This document shows, one piece after another, positions 17,554 through 25,593 of a stretch of DNA of 61,945 nucleotides; the first letter of the stretch is position 1, and every line of letters starts with the position of its first letter. The notes under the pieces are model-generated. The model was not told the origin of the DNA. It was given only the letters and a program-made list of their open reading frames with translations, and searched no databases. The stretch comes from Oscillospiraceae bacterium (GTDB lineage: Bacteria > Bacillota > Clostridia > Oscillospirales > Oscillospiraceae). The position numbers and the translations under genes are program-made. The stretch is taken from NCBI GenBank assembly GCA_021205095.1, contig JAJPYE010000050.1, positions 1-61,945 of the forward strand. The letters are read 5' to 3'.

Positions 17554-18297
17554 ATGTTTAATGTTTTTGGATTGAGCGACAAGGGCCGGTTTCGGGCCGA
17601 AAATCAAGACTCCTTCGATGTTTGCGCCGTCGCGGACGGGCTGCTGACCGTGGTCTGCGACGGCATGGGCGGCGCTGCCGCCGGTCTGATGGCCAGCGAT
17701 ATGGCCAGAGCCAGATTTATGGCATTCGCCAAGGATGCGCTGAAGACCTCTGACGGCGCGGACACGGCGGATATTCTGCGCCAGGCCACGGACGCAGCCA
17801 ACAGGAAAATATACAGTTTTGCCGCCCATTCAGAGGAATATGCCGGCATGGGAACAACCCTGGTCGGAGGTTTTTTGAAGGAAGATCAGGCCGTCTTCGT
17901 TAACGTAGGGGACAGCCGAGCCTATCGGGTAGCGAAGGACGGCATTGTCCAGATTACAAAGGATCATTCTCTCGTGCAGATGATGGTGGACAGCGGCCAA
18001 ATCACACCTGATCAGGGAAAACACCACCCCCGACGGAATATCATCACCCGTGCGGTAGGGAGCGAGCGGTTTGTCACCAGCGATATTTTCACGTTTCCCA
18101 TTCGGCCTGGAGACAGTTTCCTCCTCTGTTCAGATGGGCTGACGAACGTTATGGAGGATGCCGAGCTGCATCGGCTCATCCTGGCGGCGGAAGATGCGCA
18201 GACAGCCTGCTGCGCCCTGGTGAACGAGGCGGTAGACAATGGCGCCAGGGACAATGTCACTGCCATTGTGATCTATGAACGAAAGGAGGACGTTTGA
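17554..18297 (+). CDS. prpC: PP2C-type Ser/Thr phosphatase of the PrkC pair
   Basis: The product has 247 residues. PP2C metal-binding motifs are all present: GRFRAENQDSF, CDGMGGAA, VGDSRAYR, LLCSDGLTN and DNVTAIV. It reverses phosphorylation by the adjacent PrkC kinase. The two genes are separated by one base, the usual prpC-prkC arrangement, and PrkC's ribosome site lies within the last prpC codons. Confidence 0.95.
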   Translation: MFNVFGLSDKGRFRAENQDSFDVCAVADGLLTVVCDGMGGAAAGLMASDMARARFMAFAKDALKTSDGADTADILRQATDAANRKIYSFAAHSEEYAGMGTTLVGGFLKEDQAVFVNVGDSRAYRVAKDGIVQITKDHSLVQMMVDSGQITPDQGKHHPRRNIITRAVGSERFVTSDIFTFPIRPGDSFLLCSDGLTNVMEDAELHRLILAAEDAQTACCALVNEAVDNGARDNVTAIVIYERKEDV

Positions 18298-18298
18298 T

Positions 18299-20179
18299 AT
18301 GGACAACATGGATAACAGGGTAAGCTGGCGTCTTGGTAAGACGTTGGATGGTCGATATGAAATGCTTTCCGTGCTGGGCATAGGCGGCATGGCCGTTGTA
18401 TACAAGGCGTTCGACCACAAGCTGAAACGGAACGTAGCCATCAAGGTTCTGCGGGATGATGTTGCCATGGATGCGGATTCCCGCCGACGGTTTCGCACGG
18501 AGTATCAAGCGGTCGGTATGCTGAGCCATCCGAATATCCGAGCGGTGTATGACGTTGTTTCCTCCGGGGATACGGAATACATTGTGATGGAATATGTGGA
18601 TGGCATCAACTTAAAGCAGTATCTGAAAAAGAAGGGATTTCTGTCCTGGCGTGAAGCATTGCATTTTTCCACCCAGATTGCAAAGGCGCTGAGCCATGCC
18701 CACAGCAAGGGCATTATCCATATGGACATTAAGCCCCAGAACATCATTTTGCCCAAGGATGGTACGGCAAAGGTAGCTGACTTTGGCATTGCCCAGTTGG
18801 AGGAATCCGAGGAGGATGGCTCTGCGGATGAGGCAGTGGGCAGTATCCACTATATCTCCCCGGAACAGGCGAGGGGCGAGTCGGTAGACGCACGGTCAGA
18901 CATATATTCTCTGGGTGTTGTCATGTATGAGATGCTGACGGGGCAGCTTCCCTTTGATGGAGAGACGGTGGGCGAGGTCGCAATGAAGCATTTCACGGTT
19001 ATCCCGGACGCCCCAACCGCCATCAACCCGGATATACCGCCGGAGCTGGAGGAGATCACGCTGAAAGCCATGCAGCCTGATCCCAACGATCGCTACCGTA
19101 CCGCAGATGAAATGCTGGCGGATCTGGAGGATTTTCGCAAAGGGCAGACCGCCTCTGTCGGAAGAGCGGTAAAGAGAGCTCTGGCGGAAAATACGCCGCC
19201 TATGCGGGATGAGGTTCATGTCATCTACCGTAACGTACCGCGCGTCAGCACAGCGGGAGAGCTTTCCAAAGAGGGGTATGCCCGTAGGAGAGCCAGGGAA
19301 CGGCGCATCAGTAATCTGCTGGGATTCGGTCTGGTACTTGTTTTCATGCTGGGGCTGTTTGGTTTTGTGTGGAATTATTGGCTGGGCGGTATTTTCAGCG
19401 ATGCGGAGCGCACGGATGTGCCTGATTTTGTGGGTTCCCTGGTTGAAGATATAACCAGCGATGAGGCCATGACCAGTCTGTTCAACTTTACCGTTGTTTA
19501 TAAGGCGGATTCCGTCTATGAGGAGGGCGTCATTACTGCCCAGGATCCGGCGGCGGGAACTAGCCGCATGATCGTGTCCGAGGGCATTGATGTTATGATT
19601 ACCGTCAGTTCCGGTATTCAGCTTGTGGAGGTGCCGGATCTGGTAAACCATCCTTATACGGAGGCGCAGGTTCAGCTTCAAACGCTGGACTTGAATGTGG
19701 AGATTGTACTGGAGGAATCCAGCTCTATCACGGAAAACTATGTTATCAGCACAGATCCAGAGGCGGGAGCGTCTGTTGCCAGCGGCGATACTGTCACCCT
19801 TACCGTCAGCGCCGGGCCGTCTGTTACCTATGCCACGGTGCCGGATTTAGTGGGCATGACAAAAACAGAGGCGCTGCTGGCGCTCCAGCAGGAGGGACTT
19901 GTCTGCTCCGAGTCCGACATTACCTATGTTTCCTCCAGCGAGAGTGAGACAGGCGTGGTCATCTGGCAGAATTACACGAGCGGCACCCAGGTGGTCAGCG
20001 GTACCGCCGTATACATCCAGGTCGGTACCGGCCCCAGCGCCACGGCTACATCGACGCCAACGGAGACGCCGGCGGTTGTCACAGAATCCTCTGACACCGA
20101 GTCGGAAACACAGACGGAGGATACCGGCAGTGCGCCGGAGACCGTTGAGGACAGTGCGACAGGAGACGGGACGGAGTGA
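18299..20179 (+). CDS. prkC: PASTA-domain Ser/Thr kinase PrkC
   Basis: The product has 626 residues. The kinase domain (about 17-275) has the glycine loop GIGGMAVVYKA, the VAIKVL lysine, the catalytic loop and ADFGIA. The catalytic loop reads HMDIKPQN, not the usual HRD. A transmembrane helix lies near 345-365, followed by three extracellular PASTA domains (about 375-580) and a Thr/Glu-rich tail. PASTA domains sense peptidoglycan fragments, tying growth and germination to cell-wall state. The ATG at 18299 has a GAAAGGAGG site at 18281-18289. Confidence 0.95.
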   Translation: MDNMDNRVSWRLGKTLDGRYEMLSVLGIGGMAVVYKAFDHKLKRNVAIKVLRDDVAMDADSRRRFRTEYQAVGMLSHPNIRAVYDVVSSGDTEYIVMEYVDGINLKQYLKKKGFLSWREALHFSTQIAKALSHAHSKGIIHMDIKPQNIILPKDGTAKVADFGIAQLEESEEDGSADEAVGSIHYISPEQARGESVDARSDIYSLGVVMYEMLTGQLPFDGETVGEVAMKHFTVIPDAPTAINPDIPPELEEITLKAMQPDPNDRYRTADEMLADLEDFRKGQTASVGRAVKRALAENTPPMRDEVHVIYRNVPRVSTAGELSKEGYARRRARERRISNLLGFGLVLVFMLGLFGFVWNYWLGGIFSDAERTDVPDFVGSLVEDITSDEAMTSLFNFTVVYKADSVYEEGVITAQDPAAGTSRMIVSEGIDVMITVSSGIQLVEVPDLVNHPYTEAQVQLQTLDLNVEIVLEESSSITENYVISTDPEAGASVASGDTVTLTVSAGPSVTYATVPDLVGMTKTEALLALQQEGLVCSESDITYVSSSESETGVVIWQNYTSGTQVVSGTAVYIQVGTGPSATATSTPTETPAVVTESSDTESETQTEDTGSAPETVEDSATGDGTE

Positions 20180-20183
20180 ACAG

Positions 20184-21104
20184 GTGAGCGGAGAGGGAAC
20201 CATCGTTAAAGCCCTTAGCGGGTTTTATTATGTCCGCTGTGAGAGTACCATTCTGGAATGTAGGGCCAAAGGCCGATTCCGTTTGGAGGGTACCACGCCG
20301 CTGGTGGGCGACCGTGTTCTTGTGGAGAATGCAGGGGACGGTACTGGCACCGTGAGCGAGATACTGCCCCGAAAAAATGCTTTTACCCGGCCTGCGGTGG
20401 CGAACGTGGATTATCTTGTTATGCTTCTATCCGCCGCGCTGCCGGTGACAGATCCTTATCTGGCGGACAGGGTGACGGTGCGGTGCGAGAAAAACAACTG
20501 TGGTGTCATGCTGGTTATCAATAAATGCGACCTGGAGCCGGGCGACGAGTTGTATGAGATATACATAAGCACGGGCTATCCGCTGTTTCGCGTCAGCGCT
20601 GCCTCCGGCCAGGGTATCGAGGAGCTAAAGACGGCTTTGAGAGGAAAAATCTGCTGCTTTACCGGGAACTCCGGCGTGGGAAAGAGCAGCCTGATTAACG
20701 CCATGGCCCCCGGCTTTCATGTTCCCACCGGGGCCGTCAGTGAAAAGCTGGGCCGTGGCCGCCATACCACGCGCCACGTGGAACTGTTTGATTTGGGCGG
20801 GGGAACCCTGCTGTGCGATACGCCTGGCTTTGCATCCTTTGGGGATGAGACGGAGGAACCTATCACCACGGAAGAGCTTCCGCTGCTGTTCCCGGAATTT
20901 GAAACGGTACGAAACCAATGCCGCTTTGACGACTGCACCCATCGGGCGGAACCTGGCTGCGCCGTTCGCGAGGCTATGGCGGCAGGCCGTATTCATCCCA
21001 GTCGATACAACTCCTATCTGCGGCTTTATGAGGAGGCAGCCCGTATTAAGCCCTGGGAGCTGGGGAAAAATAATAAAGGAACCAAAAAAGCTTCCCATCC
21101 ATAG
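20184..21104 (+). CDS. rsgA: ribosome small subunit GTPase RsgA
   Basis: The product has 306 residues. It has an N-terminal OB-fold and a circularly permuted GTPase: G4 (NKCDL) comes before G1 (GNSGVGKSSL) and G3 (DTPGF). The C-terminal zinc site has CRFDDCTHRAEPGC. It acts late in 30S maturation. The likely start is GTG 20184, four bases after the prkC stop, because it gives the normal N-terminal OB-fold (EGTIVKALSGFYYV). The stop lies in the loop of a terminator hairpin. Confidence 0.94.
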   Translation: MSGEGTIVKALSGFYYVRCESTILECRAKGRFRLEGTTPLVGDRVLVENAGDGTGTVSEILPRKNAFTRPAVANVDYLVMLLSAALPVTDPYLADRVTVRCEKNNCGVMLVINKCDLEPGDELYEIYISTGYPLFRVSAASGQGIEELKTALRGKICCFTGNSGVGKSSLINAMAPGFHVPTGAVSEKLGRGRHTTRHVELFDLGGGTLLCDTPGFASFGDETEEPITTEELPLLFPEFETVRNQCRFDDCTHRAEPGCAVREAMAAGRIHPSRYNSYLRLYEEAARIKPWELGKNNKGTKKASHP

Positions 21105-21129
21105 GATAGAAAGGATGGGAGGCATTTTT
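21090..21129 (+). terminator. terminator-like hairpin overlapping a ribosome-binding site
   Basis: An 11-bp stem with one G-U pair (21090-21100 and 21113-21123, loop of 12) is followed by ATTTTT at 21124-21129. The right arm contains GGGAGG, the ribosome site of the 50-residue peptide at 21130. The rsgA stop codon is in the loop. If the hairpin forms it would both end transcription and hide that ribosome site. Confidence 0.7.
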
Positions 21130-21282
21130 ATGCGGAAAAAAGGACGGAACAGCCTATGGGGCTGGGTAGCGGTGATCGGGGGCGCGCTGATTGTGCTGGC
21201 GCTTATTCTTCCAGCCTGGTTTTGGTGGCTGGTCTGTGCGGCGCTCCTGATATTTGGCGGAGTTTGGCTGCTGAAGTTTTAG
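21130..21282 (+). CDS. 50-residue membrane peptide
   Basis: The product has 50 residues: a basic N-terminus (MRKKGRNS), then two hydrophobic segments with Trp residues (WGWVAVIGG, PAWFWWLVC) and a final Lys-Phe. It would be a small double-pass or re-entrant inner membrane peptide. The ATG lies eight bases from a good GGGAGG ribosome site, which is inside the preceding hairpin. No family is recognised. Its downstream neighbour is a DUF3794 spore-type protein, so a sporulation role is possible but unproven. Confidence 0.6.
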   Translation: MRKKGRNSLWGWVAVIGGALIVLALILPAWFWWLVCAALLIFGGVWLLKF

Positions 21283-21286
21283 CCTG

Positions 21287-21315
21287 GCATATCCTGCCCG
21301 GACGGGGCATATCCT
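21287..21315 (+). promoter_or_regulatory. candidate sigma-E promoter of the DUF3794 gene
   Basis: GCATATC (21287-21293) and CATATCCT (21308-21315) are separated by 14 bases. They match the sporulation sigma-E consensus (KMATATT, 14-15 bases, CATACAHT) at 6 of 7 and 6 of 8 positions. The site lies immediately after the small peptide gene and 34 bases before the DUF3794 start. Confidence 0.4.
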
Positions 21316-21348
21316 TGCATAGAACATTGTGCAAGGAGCGATAGTATT

Positions 21349-22845
21349 ATGGATATGGCCTTGAAGAAGGATATATATGAGGATCTGGCTTTGGTTTGGC
21401 AGGGGACGCTCAACCGGGAATTTACGGCGGAGTGCGTTGTGCCGGACGCTATGCCGGATGTCGGCTCCATCGTGGATGCGGAAGGCGTACTGACCTTGCG
21501 GAGCAAGGACACAGAGGCGGGGAGCGTACTGCTTGCCGCCTCCATTAGCGCCTTCGTGCTTTATATGCCGGACAGCGGCGGCGTTATGCAGAGTCTGCCC
21601 GTTACCATGCCGGTGGAGCTTTCCATGGAGGCTCCGGCGGCGGACACGGACTGCCGCACGGTGGCCCGTTTGCGAATCCGCACGCTGGACGCGAGAATGA
21701 CCAATTCCCGAAAAATATCCATTCGGGCAGATGTAGCGGCAGAAGCGCAGAGCTATCAAAAACGTCGTCTGGAAATTGCCGTTGCGCTGGAAGACGAGGC
21801 GTCCTCCGCCCACGTTTTGACTCAAACGGCGGCTATGACAGCGGTATCCGATGTGAGAGAGAAGACATTTGTGGTGACGGACGAATACCAGCTTCCCGCT
21901 GCCAGGGGTTCTTCCATATTAAGTCAACGGGCAGAGGCAGTCGTGGAGGATGTAAAGTATGTCAGCGGCAAGGCTGTATTCCGGGGGCGGGTGCGGGTAA
22001 ATCTTATTCTGGCCGGAGCGGAAGATGAGAAGATAGTCTCTGGCCGGTATGAGACCGAATTTTCTCAGATTATGGAGGTAAGCGGCGAGGGGGAAATAGT
22101 GCCGGAGATTATGATTATGCTGACAGGGGTGTATTTCGATCTGCCGGATCAGGGCGAGGAAAATGGGCGCATTACAGCGGAGATTCATCTGGCCGCCCAA
22201 TGTGTCTGCCGTCAGACAAGAGAGATAAGCTATATGGCGGATTTATACAGCAATCGCACCATGTTGACAGGTCAGGCAGAGCCGCTGGAGCTTATCACCG
22301 GCACACGAAACGTGTCCGTGCGTCAGACTGTTACCGGTAGCGCAGAACCATCCGGGGCTGGAGGAGAGGTGCTGGGACTGTTTGCCAGGGTGGGGAGCAT
22401 CGCCGTTGAGGGGGATGTGGTCAAGGCCGCTGTTGGCATCCGGCTGATTTGCCGCCAGCAGGACGGGACATATTCCCTTTCCCGATGCCGCCTGGCAGCG
22501 GAATTTCCCGCAGACCTGCCCGAAGGGACGGAGCTAGCTTGCGTCACGGTGACGGTGACAGATGTGTATTATGCTCCCTCCGGCGCGGGAATGGATGTGC
22601 GTGTCTCGCTGCAAATGGAGGCTCTTGCTTTGTCACGGCAGACGATTTTTTGCGTTTCCCAGGTGACAGAGGATGCGGCGGCCTGGGAAACCATGCCCCT
22701 GACGGCATCTGTCACTCTGGCCAGAGTAGGGCCGGAAACAGATATGTGGGCCTTGGCAAGGAGATACCATTCTACGGTGGATGCCATCGAAAAGGCCAAT
22801 GAGGGCAGAGAAAGGGGGCTGCTTCTCATCCCCAAATGCCGATAA
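21349..22845 (+). CDS. DUF3794 (SPOCS) and LysM protein, spore-associated type
   Basis: The product has 498 residues without a signal peptide. Beta-rich DUF3794/SPOCS modules occupy most of the protein (for example ALVWQGTLNREFTAECVVPD near the N-terminus). The C-terminal 45 residues form a LysM-like segment (DMWALARRYHSTVDAIEKAN). Proteins of this architecture occur in spore formers and are linked to the spore coat and envelope. The ATG at 21349 follows GCAAGGAG; a second ATG at 21355 is in frame. Confidence 0.85.
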   Translation: MDMALKKDIYEDLALVWQGTLNREFTAECVVPDAMPDVGSIVDAEGVLTLRSKDTEAGSVLLAASISAFVLYMPDSGGVMQSLPVTMPVELSMEAPAADTDCRTVARLRIRTLDARMTNSRKISIRADVAAEAQSYQKRRLEIAVALEDEASSAHVLTQTAAMTAVSDVREKTFVVTDEYQLPAARGSSILSQRAEAVVEDVKYVSGKAVFRGRVRVNLILAGAEDEKIVSGRYETEFSQIMEVSGEGEIVPEIMIMLTGVYFDLPDQGEENGRITAEIHLAAQCVCRQTREISYMADLYSNRTMLTGQAEPLELITGTRNVSVRQTVTGSAEPSGAGGEVLGLFARVGSIAVEGDVVKAAVGIRLICRQQDGTYSLSRCRLAAEFPADLPEGTELACVTVTVTDVYYAPSGAGMDVRVSLQMEALALSRQTIFCVSQVTEDAAAWETMPLTASVTLARVGPETDMWALARRYHSTVDAIEKANEGRERGLLLIPKCR

Positions 22846-22851
22846 TAAGTG

Positions 22852-22880
22852 TTGATATTGGCGTTTTTTTATGTTACAAT
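22852..22880 (+). promoter_or_regulatory. sigma-A promoter of yebC
   Basis: TTGATA (22852-22857) and TACAAT (22875-22880) are separated by 17 bases. The yebC ribosome site (AGGGGG) and ATG follow 35 bases later. Confidence 0.75.
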
Positions 22881-22915
22881 AACCTGTAAAGCAAACATAC
22901 AGGGGGATATATAGA

Positions 22916-23656
22916 ATGTCAGGACATTCGAAATGGCATAACATACAAAAGACCAAGGGCGCGGCGGACGCCAAGCGGGCCCAGACCTTCACCAAGATTG
23001 CGCGCGAGATGATCGTGGCGGTGAAGGAGGGGGGCAGCGGCGACCCGAAGAACAATATGCGCCTGGCCGCAGTCATCACCAAGGCGAAGGCCGCCAATAT
23101 GCCGAACGACAACATCAAGCGCACCATAGAGAAAGCGCTGGGCAGCGGCGACACCTCCAACTTCGAGAGCGTCACCTATGAGGGCTATGGCCCCAGTGGC
23201 GTGGCTGTCATTGTGGAGGCCATGACTGATAACCGCAACCGAACCGCCAGCGAGGTTCGTCACTGCTTTGATAAATATAACGGAAACCTGGGCGCGACTA
23301 ACTGCGTGAGCTGGTCCTTTGACCGCAAGGGCGTTATTGTGGTAGACAACGAGGACGGCGACCTGGAGGAAGATAACGTCCTTATGGACGCCATGGAGGC
23401 CGGTGCGGCGGATATGGAGACCGAGGAGGGCGTGTTCACCCTCTATACCGCTCCGGACGACGTGACCGCCGTGGCTGACTATATGACCGAGCATGGGTAT
23501 AAGCTGATCTCCGCCCAGGAGGAAATGGTACCTCAGAGCTATGTGAACCTGACCGAGGAAGGGGACAGGAAGAATATGCAGAAGATGCTGGACGTGTTCG
23601 AGGACAACGACGACGTGCAGAACGTCTGGCACAACTGGGGCAACATGGACGAATAA
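22916..23656 (+). CDS. yebC: YebC/PmpR family protein
   Basis: The product has 246 residues. The N-terminal MSGHSKWHNIQKTKGAADAK and later YEGYGPSGVAVIVEA are diagnostic. Family members act either as DNA-binding regulators or, as shown for some YebC proteins, in relieving ribosome stalling at proline stretches; which applies cannot be read from the sequence. Codon use is strongly biased to the preferred host codons, suggesting high expression. It has its own promoter and is followed by rnpB. Confidence 0.96.
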   Translation: MSGHSKWHNIQKTKGAADAKRAQTFTKIAREMIVAVKEGGSGDPKNNMRLAAVITKAKAANMPNDNIKRTIEKALGSGDTSNFESVTYEGYGPSGVAVIVEAMTDNRNRTASEVRHCFDKYNGNLGATNCVSWSFDRKGVIVVDNEDGDLEEDNVLMDAMEAGAADMETEEGVFTLYTAPDDVTAVADYMTEHGYKLISAQEEMVPQSYVNLTEEGDRKNMQKMLDVFEDNDDVQNVWHNWGNMDE

Positions 23657-23658
23657 GG

Positions 23659-24018
23659 CAGATGAGCGAGCTTTCCGAATGGCCGCGGGCATGAGCCGAA
23701 AGGCTGTGCGTGAGGAAAGTCCGGGCTCCACAGGGCAAGAATAACGGGTAACGCCCGCCGATGGCGACATCAGGACGAGTGCAACAGAAATAGACCGCCG
23801 CTGCCTTGCAGCGGTAAGGGTGGAAAGGCGGTGTAAGAGACCACCTGGCGGATTGGCGACAGTTCGCTGCTGTAAACTCTATTCGGAGCAACACCGTGGA
23901 GGGGAACATAGGTCGGCCCGGCCTCCCCAAGGAGGTGGCTGGAGCGGTACGGTAACGTATCGCCTAGATAGATGGCCATTTTTAACAGAATCCGGCTTAC
24001 AGGAAAACTCGTCACCTT
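23659..24018 (+). ncRNA. rnpB: RNase P RNA, bacterial class A
   Basis: The catalytic RNA of RNase P trims the 5' end of precursor tRNAs. The universal core is clear: GAGGAAAGTCCGGGCTCC (P4/J2-3 side, 23713-23730), ACAGAAA (P5-P7 region, 23784-23790) and, at the 3' side, the conserved CTAGATAGATGG (23965-23976) and ACAGAATCCGGCTTAC (23985-24000). The 5' GATGAGCGAG and 3' CTCGTCACC ends pair as P1. The ends are set by that pairing and may be off by a few bases. Any protein frames across it are shadows. Confidence 0.93.
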
Positions 24019-24025
24019 ATAAAAC

Positions 24026-24073
24026 AAGGGGGGCTGTGTCAAAACTGCAATGTTTTGATGCAGCCTTCCTTAT
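24026..24073 (+). terminator. long hairpin after RNase P RNA
   Basis: A 20-bp stem with several G-U pairs (24026-24045 and 24052-24071) surrounds a 6-base loop. It is a likely rnpB terminator, although the T-rich tail is weak (TTCCTTATT overlaps the stem). The arm GGCTGTGTCAAAA also resembles the ends of some insertion sequences. Confidence 0.5.
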
Positions 24074-24147
24074 TATGCGAACGGGACTGACAGTTTGCGT
24101 GTTGTACCGGGTGCTTATAGCCAGCAAAGATTGTAGTTTTTCGTTTC

Positions 24148-24176
24148 TTGTTTCGCAGAGATACTGGTAGTATAAT
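24148..24176 (+). promoter_or_regulatory. sigma-A promoter of murD
   Basis: TTGTTT (24148-24153) and TATAAT (24171-24176) are separated by 17 bases. Because the -10 lies over the first in-frame ATG codons, the promoter argues for the TTG start of murD at 24199. Confidence 0.65.
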
Positions 24177-24198
24177 GAAAATGAGGGAGGGTAGTACC

Positions 24199-25584
24199 TT
24201 GACCTTAAAAAACTATTTGACATCGCTGCGGGGGAAGTCCGTGGCGGTGGTGGGGGCAGGGCTTTCCAACCGGCCATTGATCCCCCTTTTGACCCAGGCA
24301 GGGGCGGATGTGACGATTTATGATCAATCCAGCAAGTCGGCGCTGGGTGATTTCTACAGAAAATGCACCGAAGACGGGGTAAAATTCCATTTGGGAGAGG
24401 ATTATCTGGACGGCCTTGCCGGGGATATTATCTTCCGTACCCCTGGCGTTCTGCCGACGGAACCGGCCCTCGTGCGGGCGGCGGCAAACGGCGCCGTTCT
24501 GACCAGCGAGATGGAGCTGTTTTTGTCCCTGTGTCCCTGCCGTGTATTGGCTGTGACCGGGTCGGCAGGTAAGACCACCACGTCGTCCATCCTGGCCACG
24601 CTGATGAAAAACGCCGGGTATAAGGTCTGGCTGGGCGGAAATATCGGCCATCCGCTGCTTGCGGAGACAGACGAGATAGCCCCGGACGACGTGGCGGTGC
24701 TGGAGCTAAGCTCCTTTCAGCTTCACAGCATGACCTGCGCCCCGGATGTGGCGGTCATTACGAATCTATCCCCCAATCATTTGGATAAACACGGGACGAT
24801 GGAGGATTATATATCCGCCAAAAAGCAGATATTCCTCCATCAAACGCCCAAGGAAAGGCTGGTTCTGAACCGGGATGATGCCCTGACTGCCGCCTGCGCC
24901 CAGGAGGCCCGCTGTCCCGTGCGGTGGTTCAGCCGCCGGGAAACGCCGGAGGACGGCGTGTTTCTGCGGGAGGATGGAATGATATGCCTGTATAAAGACG
25001 GAGAGGCGGTGCCGGTTGTTTCTGCCTCCGTGCTGAAAATTCCGGGGCTTCATAATGTGGATAACATGATGGCCGCCTTCGCGGCGGCGTGGGATATGGT
25101 TCCTGTGGATGTCATGGAGCAGACGGCCAGAACCTTTTCCGGCGTACCCCATCGACTGGAGGTCGTTGGCGTTCGCCACGGCGCGACGTTTATAAACGAC
25201 TCCATTGCTACCAGCCCGGATCGTACCATTGCGGGGCTGGCCTGCTTCCGGGAAAAGGTCATCCTGATTGCCGGAGGCAAGGACAAGGGACTGCCCTTTG
25301 ACGATCTGGGCGAGGCTATCTGCACTCATGTTAAAAGCCTGTATCTCACCGGCTGGACGGCGGAGAAAATCAAAACAGCAGTGGAAAATGCGCCGAGCTA
25401 TGTTCCAGGCTGTCCGGAGATCCACGTTATCGGAGATTTCGCTCAGACGGTGCAGGCGGCGGCGGAAGAGGCGGATTGTGGAGATACAGTACTGCTGTCT
25501 CCGGCCTGCACTTCCTTTGATTGCTTTAAGAATTTTGAGGAACGCGGCGATGCGTTCCGGCGGATTATTTCGGAAATGGAGTGA
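24199..25584 (+). CDS. murD: UDP-N-acetylmuramoylalanine--D-glutamate ligase
   Basis: The product has 461 residues. It adds D-glutamate to UDP-MurNAc-L-alanine in peptidoglycan synthesis. The N-terminal domain has VAVVGAGLSNRPL, the ATP loop is VTGSAGKTTTSS, and Mur-ligase residues LSPNHLDKH and FINDSIATSP follow. I chose TTG 24199 because GGGAGGG lies seven bases upstream; ATG codons at 24175 and 24181 are in frame but sit at or next to the -10 element. Confidence 0.93.
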   Translation: MTLKNYLTSLRGKSVAVVGAGLSNRPLIPLLTQAGADVTIYDQSSKSALGDFYRKCTEDGVKFHLGEDYLDGLAGDIIFRTPGVLPTEPALVRAAANGAVLTSEMELFLSLCPCRVLAVTGSAGKTTTSSILATLMKNAGYKVWLGGNIGHPLLAETDEIAPDDVAVLELSSFQLHSMTCAPDVAVITNLSPNHLDKHGTMEDYISAKKQIFLHQTPKERLVLNRDDALTAACAQEARCPVRWFSRRETPEDGVFLREDGMICLYKDGEAVPVVSASVLKIPGLHNVDNMMAAFAAAWDMVPVDVMEQTARTFSGVPHRLEVVGVRHGATFINDSIATSPDRTIAGLACFREKVILIAGGKDKGLPFDDLGEAICTHVKSLYLTGWTAEKIKTAVENAPSYVPGCPEIHVIGDFAQTVQAAAEEADCGDTVLLSPACTSFDCFKNFEERGDAFRRIISEME

Positions 25585-25593
25585 TGTGAAGCT

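Noticed and set aside
23820-24170. 116-codon frame across RNase P RNA
   Set aside because: The region is explained by the RNA and its terminator.
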